A DNA stretch of 64,000 nucleotides. Origin: Zygnema cylindricum. Taxonomy: Eukaryota; Streptophyta; Zygnematophyceae; Zygnematales; Zygnemataceae. The notes below the pieces were generated by a model. The model saw nothing but the letters and a program-made list of their open reading frames with translations. It made no database searches and was not told the origin of the DNA. Shown piece by piece: positions 22,371-34,251 of this stretch; position 1 is the stretch's first letter; each line of letters opens with the position of its first letter. The stretch is from assembly GCA_037447655.1 (NCBI GenBank), contig JBBHKE010000077.1, positions 1-64,000 on the forward strand, in the 5' to 3' direction. Made by a program: the position numbers and the translations under genes.

Positions 22371-23404
22371 TATTAAAATTAATAGATTTTTAGAGTATTT
22401 TCTAGCTTCAAATATCTTACGATAAAAGAAAAGAAAAGGACACGCAGCCTGCCTCTACCTCCTCTCTCTAGCCCCCATACTTGTTGTAGTCACTGAAGGA
22501 TAGAGAGGATGGTCGATCTATGGCTGCCTTAGTTCAACAGGCAGTTTTTTTTAGGCTACTAAAAATATACCTGACGGACCCCGGATTTGATCCCAGTACC
22601 TACGGTTCGTCAAGTTGGGCGATAGCGGTCAGCTTTATCCTATTAGACTAAGACCAGTGTTAAGTGATATAGTATGGGATAGATATATATAAATTTAGAA
22701 AGGAACAAATCCATTTAACTAAAACTGTAAACGACATTCATAAATACAGTTTTATGAAAGTACGAAGTACGATTCTATTTCAAAACGGATATCACACATT
22801 TTGTTTCGATAGTGAAACAAATATCGCGCAAGTATTTATAATGGCTACGATTGTGTCTCGCTGCAAATCCAACGGCGCACATCATCGCCGAAAACCGAGA
22901 GTGGTCATTTTGGCGTTTTGTGACGTGGCATGACTTGGAGCCTCGTGGAGAGATGACATTCGGTAATGGGAATTTCGAGGAATGTACGGACGAGTGAAAA
23001 GAAGACACGAGTCCGCTAAATAGCTTTATCGTACATAGGTCGTACAAAAGGTACACCGACAGTAGTACTTTTTGGTACGGTACAGTAATCTGATTGGTCC
23101 GTACTTCATTAGATATAAGTTATTAGAGGGAATCAAGACTTAGAATATTTTGGTAGGTAGTCACCTCTCCCTTTGAGAGTTTGCACAAATTGGCAATTTT
23201 ACTACCTCATAACTTATACGATGGTTGGCCGTTTTCAGTGTTTTTTTTTGCTACAGACTCACGGACGTCCACGTTGCACAAGGGTGCAGTCAAACTATCA
23301 GTTTGCAGTTGTGGGCAGCAGTGGCTGTGGCTTAAAGTGGGCTAGTTATAAACTATCTAGAGGCTTCCTGTATTCTGTAGTCCAATGGAGGACACAAAAC
23401 TGCA
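22371..23404 (+). mobile_element. G 3' LTR
   Basis: 1034 bp. Start mutated to TATTAAAATT (TGTTGAAA in J), end GACACAAAACTGCA. GTAC words cluster at about 23025-23105. Confidence 0.88.
22561..22647 (-). other. tRNA-like module in G LTR (antisense)
   Basis: Minus strand: GGATAAAGCTGACC, box-B-like GGGATCAAATCC (one mismatch to GGTTCRANNCC), then TTTTT. Confidence 0.5.
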
Positions 23405-24045
23405 GCACTCTCTAGCTCCATGAATAGTGTAGCAAGCTCATTGCAAAAATCCAACATCTTCCCCCCTTTGTATACATACTCTTTAAATTTCTGATCAGCC
23501 AACTGTTGTTGCTGAATGGTACCACTTCGGTACATCTCTATGAGAGCCATATAAAGACAGGATGTCGTTTCTACCTGCAAATGAGGATTTGCAAGCCCTT
23601 GAGTAAGATGGCGGAGGATGAAGTGTTTTGCCGCCATATTGTTGAAGTCCCAGGTATCAGTATCATTCTTGTCGTTCCTCGGAATAGGTAGCACGAATGT
23701 TGAACTAGTTGCTATTAGTGAGGTCGTCTCCTTCTCCATTGCATTCTCCACCACCTCTCCTTTGTTTGTCTCTTTCGTTGTAGATGTATCTGCTTTCCTT
23801 GTGAATCTGCTTCCTCCCAACCCTGGAGGGACTCCAAGACTTGATAGACGCCCCACTCGTCCACTCACTATCCCCCAAAACCTTTTCTCGCATTGAGCTC
23901 CTGTCATCTGTTGAAAAGAGGTAATTAATAGTTCACTTCCCTATTTTAGTTTCGCTTTAAAGAAAGAGAGTGAGGACCAAAGGCGCGCCATGGCTGCCGC
24001 CATATTTAGAAAGTGGCAGTTTTTGCAGTTTAGGGTATTTTGGCT

Positions 24046-24121
24046 AAAATGATGCCTAGGTCTAGATTTGAACCTATGACCTCTAGATTCTTTATAGCCT
24101 TACGCCTTAACCATTAAGGCG
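24046..24121 (-). other. tRNA-like module in A 5' LTR (antisense)
   Basis: Minus strand: D-arm-like hairpin CGCCTTAATGGTTAAGGCG (24103-24121), box-B-like GGTTCAAATCT (24064-24074), TTTT (24046-24049). The D block matches tRNA-Leu/Ser-type D arms. No pairing acceptor stem was found. Confidence 0.6.
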
Positions 24122-24415
24122 TTACGAAACAATAGACGTGACGGGTTTCATAAATATATAAATATTAACGAAACAGCTAATTAACAGCAGACTAACCAAA
24201 ATGAGCAATTTCTGCATGTACGCGAATCTGAACCGTGTAAAATATGTTTTGATCGGACGGCCGGCATTATAGCCGCCACGCGAAGTGAGCTTTTTGGCGG
24301 CATACGGATATAGCGTCACGCGGTGCCACGTGGCGCCACATTATTTGATACCGGAGAAGATGGGAGGATGAACTATGGCTTCCGATATGACAGGTGTCAC
24401 CTTGTAGACCTTGTC

Positions 24416-24463
24416 GTACAATGGTTGTACAATAAGTACATCGCCCATTGTACCTTCTTGTAC
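24416..24463 (+). promoter_or_regulatory. Phased GTAC cluster in A 5' LTR
   Basis: Five GTAC cores at 24416, 24427, 24436, 24450 and 24460. GTAC is the core recognised by plant SBP-box (SPL) factors, and GTCGTACAA is close to TNCGTACAA. The first three keep 11- and 9-bp spacing shared with other families. Confidence 0.55.
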
Positions 24464-24779
24464 TTTATAGTGTTCCTATTGGACTAGGGTTTAATAGTAG
24501 GTAGTCGTGAGTAGGCAGACCGAGACTTAGTAATATTTAGGTACCTCTCTCTCTAAGAGAGCTTGTAACAATAAAGGTCATCTTTGACCAGCCATAACTT
24601 ACTGCTCGGGTGAGCAAATTCAGTGATTCTTTTTGCGTTTGACTCAGGGGAGTCTTGTCCTCACAAAGGTGAGAGTGGTCATAATATTTGTGTGCCTGGG
24701 CGGCGCTTATTCAGCGGGAAAGTAGAAGGGGCAAATATTATCCTAGAGGCTTTACATAGGCTGCTCATTCTGTGGGTCA

Positions 24780-27700
24780 ATGGAGACCACAGAATTTCAG
24801 GTTATGGGCCCACCCCTTAGGGTGCCAATATTTGATGGATCAGACTTTCTTTATTGGGAAATGATGATGGAGGGAGAACTATTTGAGAAGCATCTATGGG
24901 GCATAGTGTCTGGACAAATTCGATGCCCACCTCCACCTGGGTTTGGAGGGACAAGTTTTTCTGGCACCTCCGCCTCTACAGTTGGTAGAACAGCTGCCAC
25001 CATCACCGAGGATGAAGATGAGGAAGGAGAAGAGATTGTCATGGAAGGAGAAAAGGAAGGAGTTGCAACTCAAGTAACACCATTGCCGAAGGCAATACCG
25101 GCAGCAGCACCACCAGCAACAACGACAAGGGTTCAGACCGAAAGATCAGAGTATGAAAAGTGGAACTACAAAGACAAGGTTGCTAAGCTCTTAATTCTTA
25201 AAAGTGTAGCAAAGGGCATTGCCATTCCCCTTATGCATGTCAAATCTTCATCTCAGATTTGGATACACTAGTTAACAAATATAAGAGTGGATCATTGCAG
25301 CAGCAACAGTTGGCAGAAAATATGATTGCAGCTTATACTTATAAGGGAGGAAGTATAGATAAATATTGCAATGATTTAGGAGCATTGTTTGGAGAGTTAG
25401 AGAGTGCAGGTAACTCATGGTCTGAAAGACAAAGAGTGAACACATTAATGATGAAACTACCTGAAGAGTATGAGAATATCATTAACCGATTGCAGGACAT
25501 AGGAGATAGCAATTGGAATTGGGATGACACTGTGGGAATGATTTTAGTGAAAGAAAGCACCATAGAGCTTAGGAGAGGGAGTCCAAGTGTTCAAGCATTG
25601 TCTGCAGGAGCTGATTGGCGGAAGCGTGATGAGGAGAGAGGGAAAGATCCCTATCGAAACTTTGGTGGAAGAGGACAAGGAGGTGGCAGATTTGATAGAC
25701 AGGGGAGAGGAACTTCTCGAGGAGGATTATGTCACTTCTGCAAGAAACCGGGACACTATATGGCAGATTGTGTCAAACTTGCAGATCTTCGACTGAAAGA
25801 TGGTCAAGGAACCTCAAAGGACGGAGGAAAGAAAAAGACTTTCCTGACTCAAGTTCTTGATGAGGAAGTGGAAGAAAAAACTGAACCTGAAGAGGAGCTT
25901 GAGGAGCTTCTCCTTAATCCGAAAAACACTGAAAAGCATGTCGACATTCCACGGAGACAAAAGTGTGCTTTCGGAGGTAAGAGGGATCCACCCGAGGATG
26001 GGTGGATCATAGACTCAGGGGCTTCAATGCATATGTGCAAAGATAAGCGGTGGTTCACTAAACTGAGAAAGATCCCAACAGTTGAGATAGAGTACGGAGA
26101 TGGTGGAGTAGAAACCACAAGTCTTGTTGGAACTGTTGACTTGAAGGTTCTAGTTGATGGAAAGGCCTCAATTGTAACACTCTCAGACGTTCTTTACATT
26201 CCACAACTTAGCAAGAACCTAGTCTCAACAGCTGTCCTAGATGAAAAGGAGTTTGAAAGAGGAACTAGGAAAGGAATCTTCACAGCAAGCTTTGATAATG
26301 AGGTTTATTTCATAGCTGAGAAGGGCAGTCAAGGAATGTTCAGAATTGTACTTTGCAATGAAAAGAGTGTTCTCTACTCGTGTGCAAGTGAGATGATGCT
26401 TTGGCATAAAAGGTTGGGGCATGTGCATCTAGAGAGATTAAAGAAAATGAAGAAAAAGGGAATAGTGGAGGGTATTACTTTTGAAGATGATGAGACCTTT
26501 GATGATTGTAGTGGATGTGCCCAAGGGAAGATTCATAGACTTCCATTTCCAAAGGCAACCACATTTAGGAGAGAGAAAGTATTAGATCTAGTTCACACTG
26601 ATGTTTGGGGACCTGCTAGGTATGCTTCACATGGGGGGAAGAGATGGATGTTAACTATCACAGATGATTGGTCTAGATACACGAAGGTATACTTTCTCAG
26701 ACATAAGTCAGAGGTATTAAGATGTTTCAAAGAGTATAAAGTATGGAGTGAAAAGCTACATGAAACCTCAATAAAAGAGATAAGAAGTGATAATGGGAAA
26801 GAATACACCTCAAGGGATTTTGAAGAATATCTTAAAGAAGAAGGAATTCATCATGAGAAAACTGTTCCCTATAATCCGGAACAAAATGGAGTAGCAGAAA
26901 GAGTGAATAGAACTTTAGGAGATATGTCTAGAAGTATGTTAAGTGATAAGAGGATAGGGCTGCAGTTTTGGGCTGAGTCTATGAACTATGCTAATTTCAT
27001 CAAAAATAGAGTCCTAACTTCAACAAATAAGGAGGAAACTCCGTATGAGAGGTGGATAGGAAGAAAGCCTGATTTGTCTAGTTTGAGAGTGTTCGGAAGT
27101 CAAGTCTACAGTTTGGATTCCGATAAGACTAAATGGAAGTTAGAGGGAAGAGGGAAACCAGGATATCTTGAAGGATATGATGAGAGCACAAAAGGATACC
27201 GAGTGTATGACTTGAAAAAGAGAGATATAATTTTTGTAAAACACATAGTGGTGATGAATGAAGAGAAGTCCATTGATCCATTCAAATATAATAAGGAAGT
27301 CAAAATCAGATTTGAAACGGATCAATTTTCTGACTTTGACTTTGAAAATGAAGAGAAGGAAGAGGGAGAAAAAGAAAAATATGTAGATCTACCAAAGGAG
27401 AAGGAGGAAAGGACAACATCCGAGGCAACGCCACAATACGAAGTGGAAACCGATGAGGAACTTGATGAGACACCGGAATTGGAAGATAGGGAAGCTGAAT
27501 ATCTCCCAAAACGAAACCCAAAGATGCCATCCATACCGGCGTCCGATTTTGAAAGGGGAAGAAGAAGTAGTAAACGACTTCAAGAAAGACAAGTAAATAA
27601 CCAACTCACAAAGATGTCTCACCCAGATGAACCTCAAACATACTTAGAGGCCATAAACACTCCAGAAAGTAGCCGGTGGATCACAGCTATAAATGAAGAA

Positions 27701-29215
27701 ATGGCCTCTATCATGGAAGCCAATACATGGGAGTTGGTAGATTGTCCACCAGACCGAAAACCGATCGGATGTAAGTGGGTGTTTAAACTTAAATTAAACC
27801 CGGATAATACCATTGAGAGGTACAAAGCTAGGTTAGTTGCAAAAGGTTATACTCAGAAATAGGGGATAGACTACGAAGAAACCTTTGCACCTGTAGTCAG
27901 ATTTCCTTGTGTTAGAATCCTTTTAAGTATAGCCGCAGCGGAGGATTTGGAAATCCACCAGATGGATATTAAAACTGCCTTTTTGCACGGAGAGTTGGAA
28001 GAAGAAATTTACATGAGGCAACAGGAAGGATTCGTAGAAAGTGGGGAAGAAAACAAAGTTTGCAAACTGATAAAATCACTCTATGGGTTTAAGCAAGCCC
28101 CGCGACAGTGGAATATAAAGCTCGACGAATTTCTGACCGGTTTGGGGTATATCAGAATTAGTTCAGATCACTCTATATATTTATTTGAGGATGAGAATGG
28201 AGTGATATTTATTGCTATTTATTTGGATGATTTGTTAGTCTTAAGCAAGTCCTTAGATAAAATTAACAAACTAAAACGGGATCTTAAAAGAAGTTTTGAT
28301 ATGAAAGATCTTGGCGAAGCAAAGTACATTTTGGGAATTCAAATGGAGAGAGATAAAGGGAATAGAATTATAAGACTCACTCAAAAAGAAGCAATCGGTA
28401 ATATGCTAGAAAAATTTCAAATGGAGAAAGCAAACGGATGTACTACTCCCATGGATTTGAAGAAAGTGAGTGAGGGGAGAGAAGAGGGAGGAATATTCAT
28501 CATTAATGATGAGATGGACGAGATAGAAAGAAAATTTATGGAAAATATCCCTTATCGGCAGATTGTAGGCAGTTTAATTTATTTTATGAACTGTACCCGT
28601 CCGGATATAGCTGTAGCTGTAGGTGCCCTTAGTAGAAATCTAAATGAACCAAGAAAGAGAGATTGGGAGGCTGCCAAAAAGGTGATGAGGTATCTGGTGG
28701 GGACAAGGGAATTATGGTTGCATTTGGGAGGGGAGCACACTGAGATCACCACTTGGAGTGATGCCAGTTATGGAGATGTGCCTTTAAGGAGGTGTACGAC
28801 TAGATATGTGTTGCAAATTGGATCCGGTGCATGTTGTTGGAGTAGCAAGCAACAAAAAGTAGTTGCTCAATCCACTATGGAGGCTGAATACATGGCTTCC
28901 TGTGCTGCCACCAAAGAATTAATGTGGGTTAAATCTCTTCTTGAAGAACTTGGGTTCATGAAGTCTGGAACTCAACATGTTTTTTGTGATAATCAAGCTG
29001 CTATCTCGATTGCAGCTAATCCGAAACATCACTTCAAAGCTAAGCATATGGATATTAGACTAAGCTTTGTCAGAGAGAAGGTAGAAAATAAAATTATTAA
29101 ACTGGTTCATAAAACTGATAAAGAAATGATCGCAGACATGATGACAAAAGCAGTGCCTTCCCCTAAGTTGATTTATTGCAGAGAAAACTGTGGATTAAAA
29201 TTGAAAAGTGACTAG
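24780..29215 (+). pseudogene. A gag-pol polyprotein (one frameshift, one stop)
   Basis: Starts in the LTR: METTEFQVMGPPLRVPIFDG. Gag runs 24780 to about 25260, where a one-base change shifts frame. The second part (25259-27862) has CCHC knuckle CHFCKKPGHYMADC (about 25730), protease WIIDSGASMHMC (about 26005), GAG-pre-integrase WHKRLGHVH with CSGC, integrase HTDVWGP, RSDNGKEYT and NGVAERVNR, and the RT N-terminus to a TAG at 27860. The rest (to 29215) has YGFKQAPRQWN, catalytic YLDD, and RNase H with TMEAEYMASC, FCDNQAAISIAANPKHHF and MMTKAVPSPK. All catalytic residues seen are present. The order PR-IN-RT-RH defines Ty1/copia. Confidence 0.95.
24800..24812 (+). other. A primer-binding site
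   Basis: GGTTATGGGCCCA immediately after the LTR CA. Internal initiator tRNA-Met type. Confidence 0.85.
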
Positions 29216-29219
29216 GAAT

Positions 29220-29228
29220 TAAGGGGAG
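29220..29228 (+). other. A polypurine tract
   Basis: TAAGGGGAG-type purine run directly before the 3' LTR, the plus-strand primer site. Confidence 0.8.
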
Positions 29229-30119
29229 TGTTGAAAAGAGGTAATTAATAGTTCACTTCCCTATTTTAGTTTCGCTTTAAAGAAAGAGAGTGAGGACCAA
29301 AGGCGCGCCATGGCTGCCGCCATTTTTAGAAAGTGGCAGTTTTTGCAGTTTAGGGTATTTTGGCTAAAATGTTGCCTAGGTCTAGATTTGAACCTATGAC
29401 CTCTAGATTCTTTATAGCCTTACGCCTTAACCATTAAGGCGTTACGAAACAATAGACGTGACGGGTTTCATAAATACATAAATATTGACAAAACAGCTAA
29501 TTAACAGCAGACTAACCAAAAGGAGCAATTTCTGCATGTACGCGAATCTGAACCGTGTAAAATATGTTTTGATCGGACGGCCGGCATTATAGCCGCCACG
29601 CGAAGTGAGATTTTTGGCGGCATACGGATATAGCGTCACGCGGTGCCACGTGGCGCCACATTATTTGATACCGAAGAAGATGGGAGGAGGAACCATGGCT
29701 TCCAATATGACAGGTGTCACCTTGTAGACCTTGTCGTACAATGGTTGTACAATAAGTACATCGCCCATTGTACCTTCTTGTACTTTATAGTGTTCCTATT
29801 GGACTAGGGTTTAATAGTAGGTAGTCGTGAGTAGGCAGACCGAGACTTAGTAATATTTAGGTACCTCTCTCTCTAAGAGAGCTTGTAACAATAAAGGTCA
29901 TCTTTGACCAGCCATAACTTACTGCTCAGGTGAGCAAATTCAGTGATTCTTTTTGCGTTTGACTCAAGGAAGTCTTGTCCTCACAAGGGTGAGAGTGGTT
30001 AGAATATTTGTGTGCCTGGGAGGCGCTTATTCAGCGGGAAAGTAGAAGGGGCAAATATTATCCTAGAGGCTTTACATAGGCTGCTCATTCTATGAGTCAA
30101 TGGAGACCACAGAATTTCA
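29229..30119 (+). mobile_element. A 3' LTR
   Basis: 891 bp, same length as the 5' LTR. tRNA-like block at 29366-29441 and GTAC cluster at 29736-29783 are preserved without indels. Confidence 0.95.
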
Positions 30120-30190
30120 TCATCATACTTTCCCATTATATGAAGCCCGTTCCATTAAAGATGGGTACCCGAGAGGGTGGGCCCATAACG

Positions 30191-31256
30191 TAAAACTCTG
30201 AGACCTCCATATGTTCTCAAAGTGGACAGCTTCCAATAAGCTTTTAAGATTACCTTGACCCCTTTGTGTTTCAGCAAGAATAACTGCCACCCTGGCAAAC
30301 AAAAACTCTAACCACCTTCACCCCTGTGAAGGCAATACTCTTTTGAGTCGATAGTAAAAAGAATCTCTGAATTTGCTCCCCTGAGCAGTAAGTTATGGAG
30401 GGTCAAATTCCACCTTTTATATAGAAGCTCTAAGGGAGAGAGGGTCCTATCTACCAATATTTCTAAGTCCTATCTCTCTCACATACTCTATCTACTGACG
30501 TACAGAGCTAATCATATTACATCTCCGTACACAAAAGTACAGTTGCCGGTGTACTTTCTGTACGGATATTGTACGACATGGCCTAAAAGTTGACACATGT
30601 CATATCCGGATTTTGTCCTGTAATTCTCAAAGATGCCGCGATCCAACGCAATTTCAACACGTGTCATCCAATATGCGATGACCAGAAACCGCCGAGATTC
30701 TCTTCCGCGATCTTGGCTTTCTTCTGGCCGTCCGATTGAATGCAGATTTCAATCACAGCCGTCATAAATACTTGCTTGGTATTTATTTCGTTTAAAGAAA
30801 CAAATGCGCGGTACTTGTTTGGTATTCGTACCGTAATCCGTACTTCTACATAAGTGACTCTATGTATTCCGTAAGTGGTTGTCGTTAAATGAAATATCCT
30901 ACGTGACCATGTTTAAATAAATATCAAACCTTATACTATGCATCGTAACATCTAGACTTCACAGTTAAGGCTACCAGCTACTCGCGTCTGACGATCGGCA
31001 GGTACCAGGATCAAATCATGGTTGCATCACTAATCCTTTTAGTAAATAAACTACCATTCAAAAAATCAACTAATCTATTTCTTCTAAACCTCTAAATAGC
31101 CTAGGTAGCCATGACTCTAGCTTCCTCTCCAACTTCTTAGTGATTGCAACAAGTGTGGAGTTGGAGAGAGAAGTTAGGGATAGACTGCCCCGGCTTCTTT
31201 GTGTATTTCTATTTAGACCTAGAAAATACTTAAAAAAAGGACCATCAATTTCTACA
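30191..31256 (-). mobile_element. F 5' LTR (family II)
   Basis: Minus-strand TGTAGAAATTGATGG to CTCAGAGTTTTA. Followed by PBS GTTATGGGCCCA. The TATA-like ATATAAAAGG complement lies near 30418. tRNA-like block 30966-31040 has box-B-like GGATCAAATC and TTTT. Its right edge abuts RNase H of element E. Confidence 0.85.
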
Positions 31257-31774
31257 TCATGAGATATCTGGTAGGAACCAAAGAGTTATGGTTACATTTA
31301 GGAGGAGAGCACACTGATATCACTACTTCGAGTGATGCCAGTTTTGGGGATGTACCTATGACAAGATGCACTTTTGGGTATGTGTTGTATGTTGGGGAAG
31401 GTGCTCTTTTTTGGAGCAGTAAACAACAAAAGGTGGTTGCTCAGTCTAATATGGAGGCTTAGTATATGGCCTTTTGTTCGGCTGTGAAAGAGCTGATGTG
31501 GGTCAACCTTCTGCAAGAACTGGGTATGAAATAGGAGGCATGAAGTTTTTCATAATCAGGCTGCCATTGCCATTGGAGCCAATCCAAAACATAATTTCAA
31601 GGCTAAAAATATGGACTAAGATTGAGCTTTATGAGGGAAAAAGTTGAAAATAAAACTGTAAATCTTGTGTATAAATCCGACGAAGAATTGGTGGCTAACA
31701 TCATGACCAAACCTGTGCCCTCTCTAAAGTTAAAATATTGTAGGGAAAAATCTATATTAAAAGAAAAGTTATAA
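31257..31774 (+). pseudogene. E RNase H remnant
   Basis: MRYLVGTKELWLHLGGEHTD, then FWSSKQQKVVAQSNMEA followed by a stop, and a frameshifted HNQAAIAIGAN. Ends at TAA 31774 before the AAGGGGAG tract. Confidence 0.85.
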
Positions 31775-31796
31775 TTAGACTAGAAAATAAGGGGAG

Positions 31797-32790
31797 TGGT
31801 GAAATAAGTAGTTTTTGGTATTTCCAAGGTCTAAAATAATTAGATAAAGAAAATGTAGGGAGCCTGCCTCCATCTCTTCTCTCTTGCCCCATACTTGTTG
31901 TAATCGCTGAAGGAGAGAGAGTGCCATGGAGCCATGGCTGCCTCAGCTTCATAGGTAGGACTAAAGAGTGACTAAAGTCACTCTCAACAAAACGTTAAGT
32001 CCGGCAGGACTCAAACCCCCGACCGGCATAACGCGTCGTAGCTGTTAGCTCTAACCAGTCTGTCGTAGAAGTCCGTTAGGAGATATAGGGTTTGATAAGT
32101 ATTTAAACTATTGTATAATACTGAAACCATTTAAGTGAAATATGGACAAATGAACAAAGAATTTGTTAGGGTTTAGATCGAACATCATTTCCCACAAAAC
32201 AAATGAATCGGCCATTTGTTTTAACGGTCGACATTTAATGTCGGATTTAATCCGACGCCGCACATCATCGCCGAGATTACGGAATGGTCACTTTGGCTTT
32301 TATGGACGTGGCGTGACCTAGCGCCGCATGGAAAGATGACATTCGGTCGCGGGAATTCTGGAGAATATACGAACGAGTGGAAAAGTGACACGCGTCCACT
32401 CGATAGCCTTGTCATACACCGGCCGTACAAAAAGTAAATCGGTTGTAGTACCTTTTTTGTACTTTACTGTTATATGATTAGTTCGTACTTCAGTAGATAG
32501 GGGTTGTGAGAGAGGGTTAGGACTTAGGAAATTTTGGTAGATAGTCACCTCTCTCTATAAGAGAGCCTTGTATAAATCGGCAATCTTTGCAATCTCATAA
32601 CTTATCGGATGGTTGGCCTTTTTCAATGATTCTATTTGCTACGTACTTAAAGGAGTCCAATCTCACAAGGTGGAGTCAAATTGTCATTTTGCCTCCCTGG
32701 ACAGCAATGGTTTTTGCTTGAAGTGGGTTATTTCAATACTATCTAGAGGCTTCCTGTATTCAGTGGTCCAATAGAGGACACAGAATTGCA
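31797..32790 (+). mobile_element. E 3' LTR
   Basis: 994 bp, TGGTGAAATAAG to ACACAGAATTGCA. TATAAAT at 32571-32577. Antisense tRNA-like block at 31989-32054 (TTTT, GGTTTGAGTCC, CTGGTTAGAGCTAAC on the minus strand). Confidence 0.85.
32571..32577 (+). promoter_or_regulatory. TATA box of E LTR
   Basis: TATAAAT preceded by the conserved GAGAGCCTTG and followed about 25 bp later by CATAACTTATCGG, the same arrangement in the other family I-III LTRs. Confidence 0.6.
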
Positions 32791-33445
32791 AATTAGAATC
32801 CCATAATAGCTTCAACCTTGTGTCCTCAGTTCCACCACAAGATGCAAAGTTAGAATATGACTTTTGGATATTTTCCTCTCTTTAAATTTCCTTTAGAAAT
32901 GCAGTCACCCTGGCAGGCAAACACTCTGACCAACTAAATCCTTTTGTAGCCAAGACTCCCTTGAGTTCTCAGCGAAAACAATCACTGAAAATGGTCTACT
33001 GAGTGAGTGTTAACTAAATGGCAAAGTTTACCTATTTATATAGATGCTCTCTGCGAGAGAGGCAGCTACGTACGAAAAATATTCTAAGTCCTCAAACCCC
33101 TCTCTAAGCTCCTTAGTATTGAGGAACGGTCCAATCATAAGACTGTAGCGTACAAGAAAGTATAGGTATCGTCGTACTTTCTGTACAGTCCATGTACGAT
33201 ATCACCACAAGGTGACATTTGTCACATCCGGACTTATTATCTCTCATTCCAAAATTCCCACAATCCTCTTGGATCCTGCCACATGTCATCCAGAGCGGCT
33301 GTGCTCAAAAACGCCAAGTTGTCCACTCGAGAATCTCGGCTCGCACCACGACCATTCGATGAAGAAAGACATTTAATATTGGTCGTAAAACAAAATGTTG
33401 TTTCGTTAATTCCGTGCGGTCTAGAATTCGTGCGGTTTATCTCAA
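32791..33445 (-). mobile_element. Partial LTR related to 12041-13350
   Basis: Shares TCAGTTCCACCACA and AAAGTTAGAATATGA with 12200-12240, plus ATTTATATAG (TATA complement) and GTAC words near 33150-33205. The left edge is cut by E, the right edge by the LTR of C2. Confidence 0.75.
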
Positions 33446-34251
33446 TGTTGTTCTACGACCATCAGTCCAGGTGGAGGAGCAGCAGTAGTAGTAGAGGTAG
33501 ACATGATACACTCTCAGAAGCTATCAAGAATCCTACCAAACAGCTGTTTACAAGTGCTCACCAAATTCTATACACGCATCCAAACTTCACAAAGCTCTAT
33601 CAAAGTATAAAGCAGCATAAACAGTGACAACTCCCAAAGTTTCAGTACAATTGACTCGACAACACTCAAGATATAATACTCAAAAGTTTCCCAAAAACTG
33701 TCTGCAGTTTTACTACTTGGAAGTCTGGATACATAATATGTTCTGAGTCCTAAGTCTTATACTTGTGTTGAACTGGCAACACCTGTGTACTTCAGAGGTA
33801 CGTTAAACCACTAAGCAACCACTAATCTATCAAGCTACCACTAGGCTATCACTAAGCTACCACTGAGCTATCACTAAGCTACCACTGAGTTACCCACTAA
33901 GTTACCACTGAGTTACCCACTAAGTTGACTAGAATCGTATCTATCGCAATTGCTCTATGCTGTACAGAATCACATTAAGAATATAAGACGCTGCGTTGTC
34001 CGTACGGACCATATAAAATATAATCCTGGTTGCGTTGTTCTGTCTGTGTTCTAGCATCGCTGTTGCGCTGCTCTGCTGCTGCGTTGCTGCCTTGCTTTGC
34101 TGCTGCGCTCTTGCGCTGCTCTGTCAGTATAGCAGCTGCGTTGCTGTGTCTGTATAGCAGCTGTGCTGCTCAGTCTGTATAGCAGCTGCTTTGCTTTGTC
34201 TGTATAGCAGCTGCGCTGGTTTGTGACTAAAAGCTTTCCAAAAAGACAACA
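33446..34251 (-). mobile_element. C2 3' LTR
   Basis: 806 bp. Minus strand TGTTGTCTTTTTGGAAAGC to the end GAACAACA. Contains CAGCTG repeats (34045-34215), more copies than element C, and GCTACCACT(A/G)AGCTA microrepeats (33825-33925). Confidence 0.9.

Larger units (their letters stand above)
21093..23404 (+). mobile_element. Element G: 5'-truncated copia, family I
   Basis: Begins abruptly in RT next to the H LTR and ends with a full 3' LTR. It sits inside the gag of element F. It closely resembles element J, including VEEGEESKV, so it is the same family. Confidence 0.88.
23909..24799 (+). mobile_element. A 5' LTR
   Basis: TGTTGAAAAGAGGTAATT to GACCACAGAATTTCA. Order within: antisense tRNA-like block, GTAC cluster, TATA-like AACAATAAAG about 24565, then R-U5 with the Gag start codon at 24780. 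Confidence 0.95.
23909..30119 (+). mobile_element. Element A: near-complete copia, family III
   Basis: Both LTRs are 891 bp, flanked by TCATC (23904-23908 and 30120-30124). By eye the LTRs differ at roughly twenty sites. Inserted in the gag of F in opposite orientation. One frameshift and one stop separate it from an intact gag-pol. Confidence 0.96.
23405..30210 (-). pseudogene. F gag, split by A (parts 30120-30210 and 23405-23908)
   Basis: Start ATG at 30210 in the LTR gives MEVSEFYVMGPPSRVPIFNG. After the insertion it continues CEKRFWGIVSGRV, then FILRHLTQGLANPHLQVET, IQQQQLADQKFKEYVYKGGK and MLDFCNELATLFMELES. This is a UBN2-like copia Gag. An in-frame stop precedes the insertion. The CCHC region is lost. 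Confidence 0.85.
23405..31256 (-). mobile_element. Element F: copia family II, split by element A and truncated by G
   Basis: 5' LTR 30191-31256, PBS 30178-30189, gag interrupted at the TCATC duplication by A. Gag resumes at 23908 and runs to 23405, where the G LTR begins. Pol and the 3' LTR are missing. Confidence 0.88.
31257..32790 (+). mobile_element. Element E: copia family I, 3' end only
   Basis: RNase H tail plus a full 3' LTR. The left edge is cut by the F LTR, and the right edge lies within another minus-strand LTR. Confidence 0.85.

Noticed and set aside
24046-24121. Functional tRNA-Leu/Ser gene
   Set aside because: No pairing acceptor stem and no proper anticodon stem. Only D- and T-arm-like parts are present, and it recurs in every LTR of the family.
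23909-30119. 5S rRNA promoter in LTRs, as in Cassandra elements
   Set aside because: No 5S box A/IE/C sequence was recognised. The conserved block resembles tRNA D and T arms instead.
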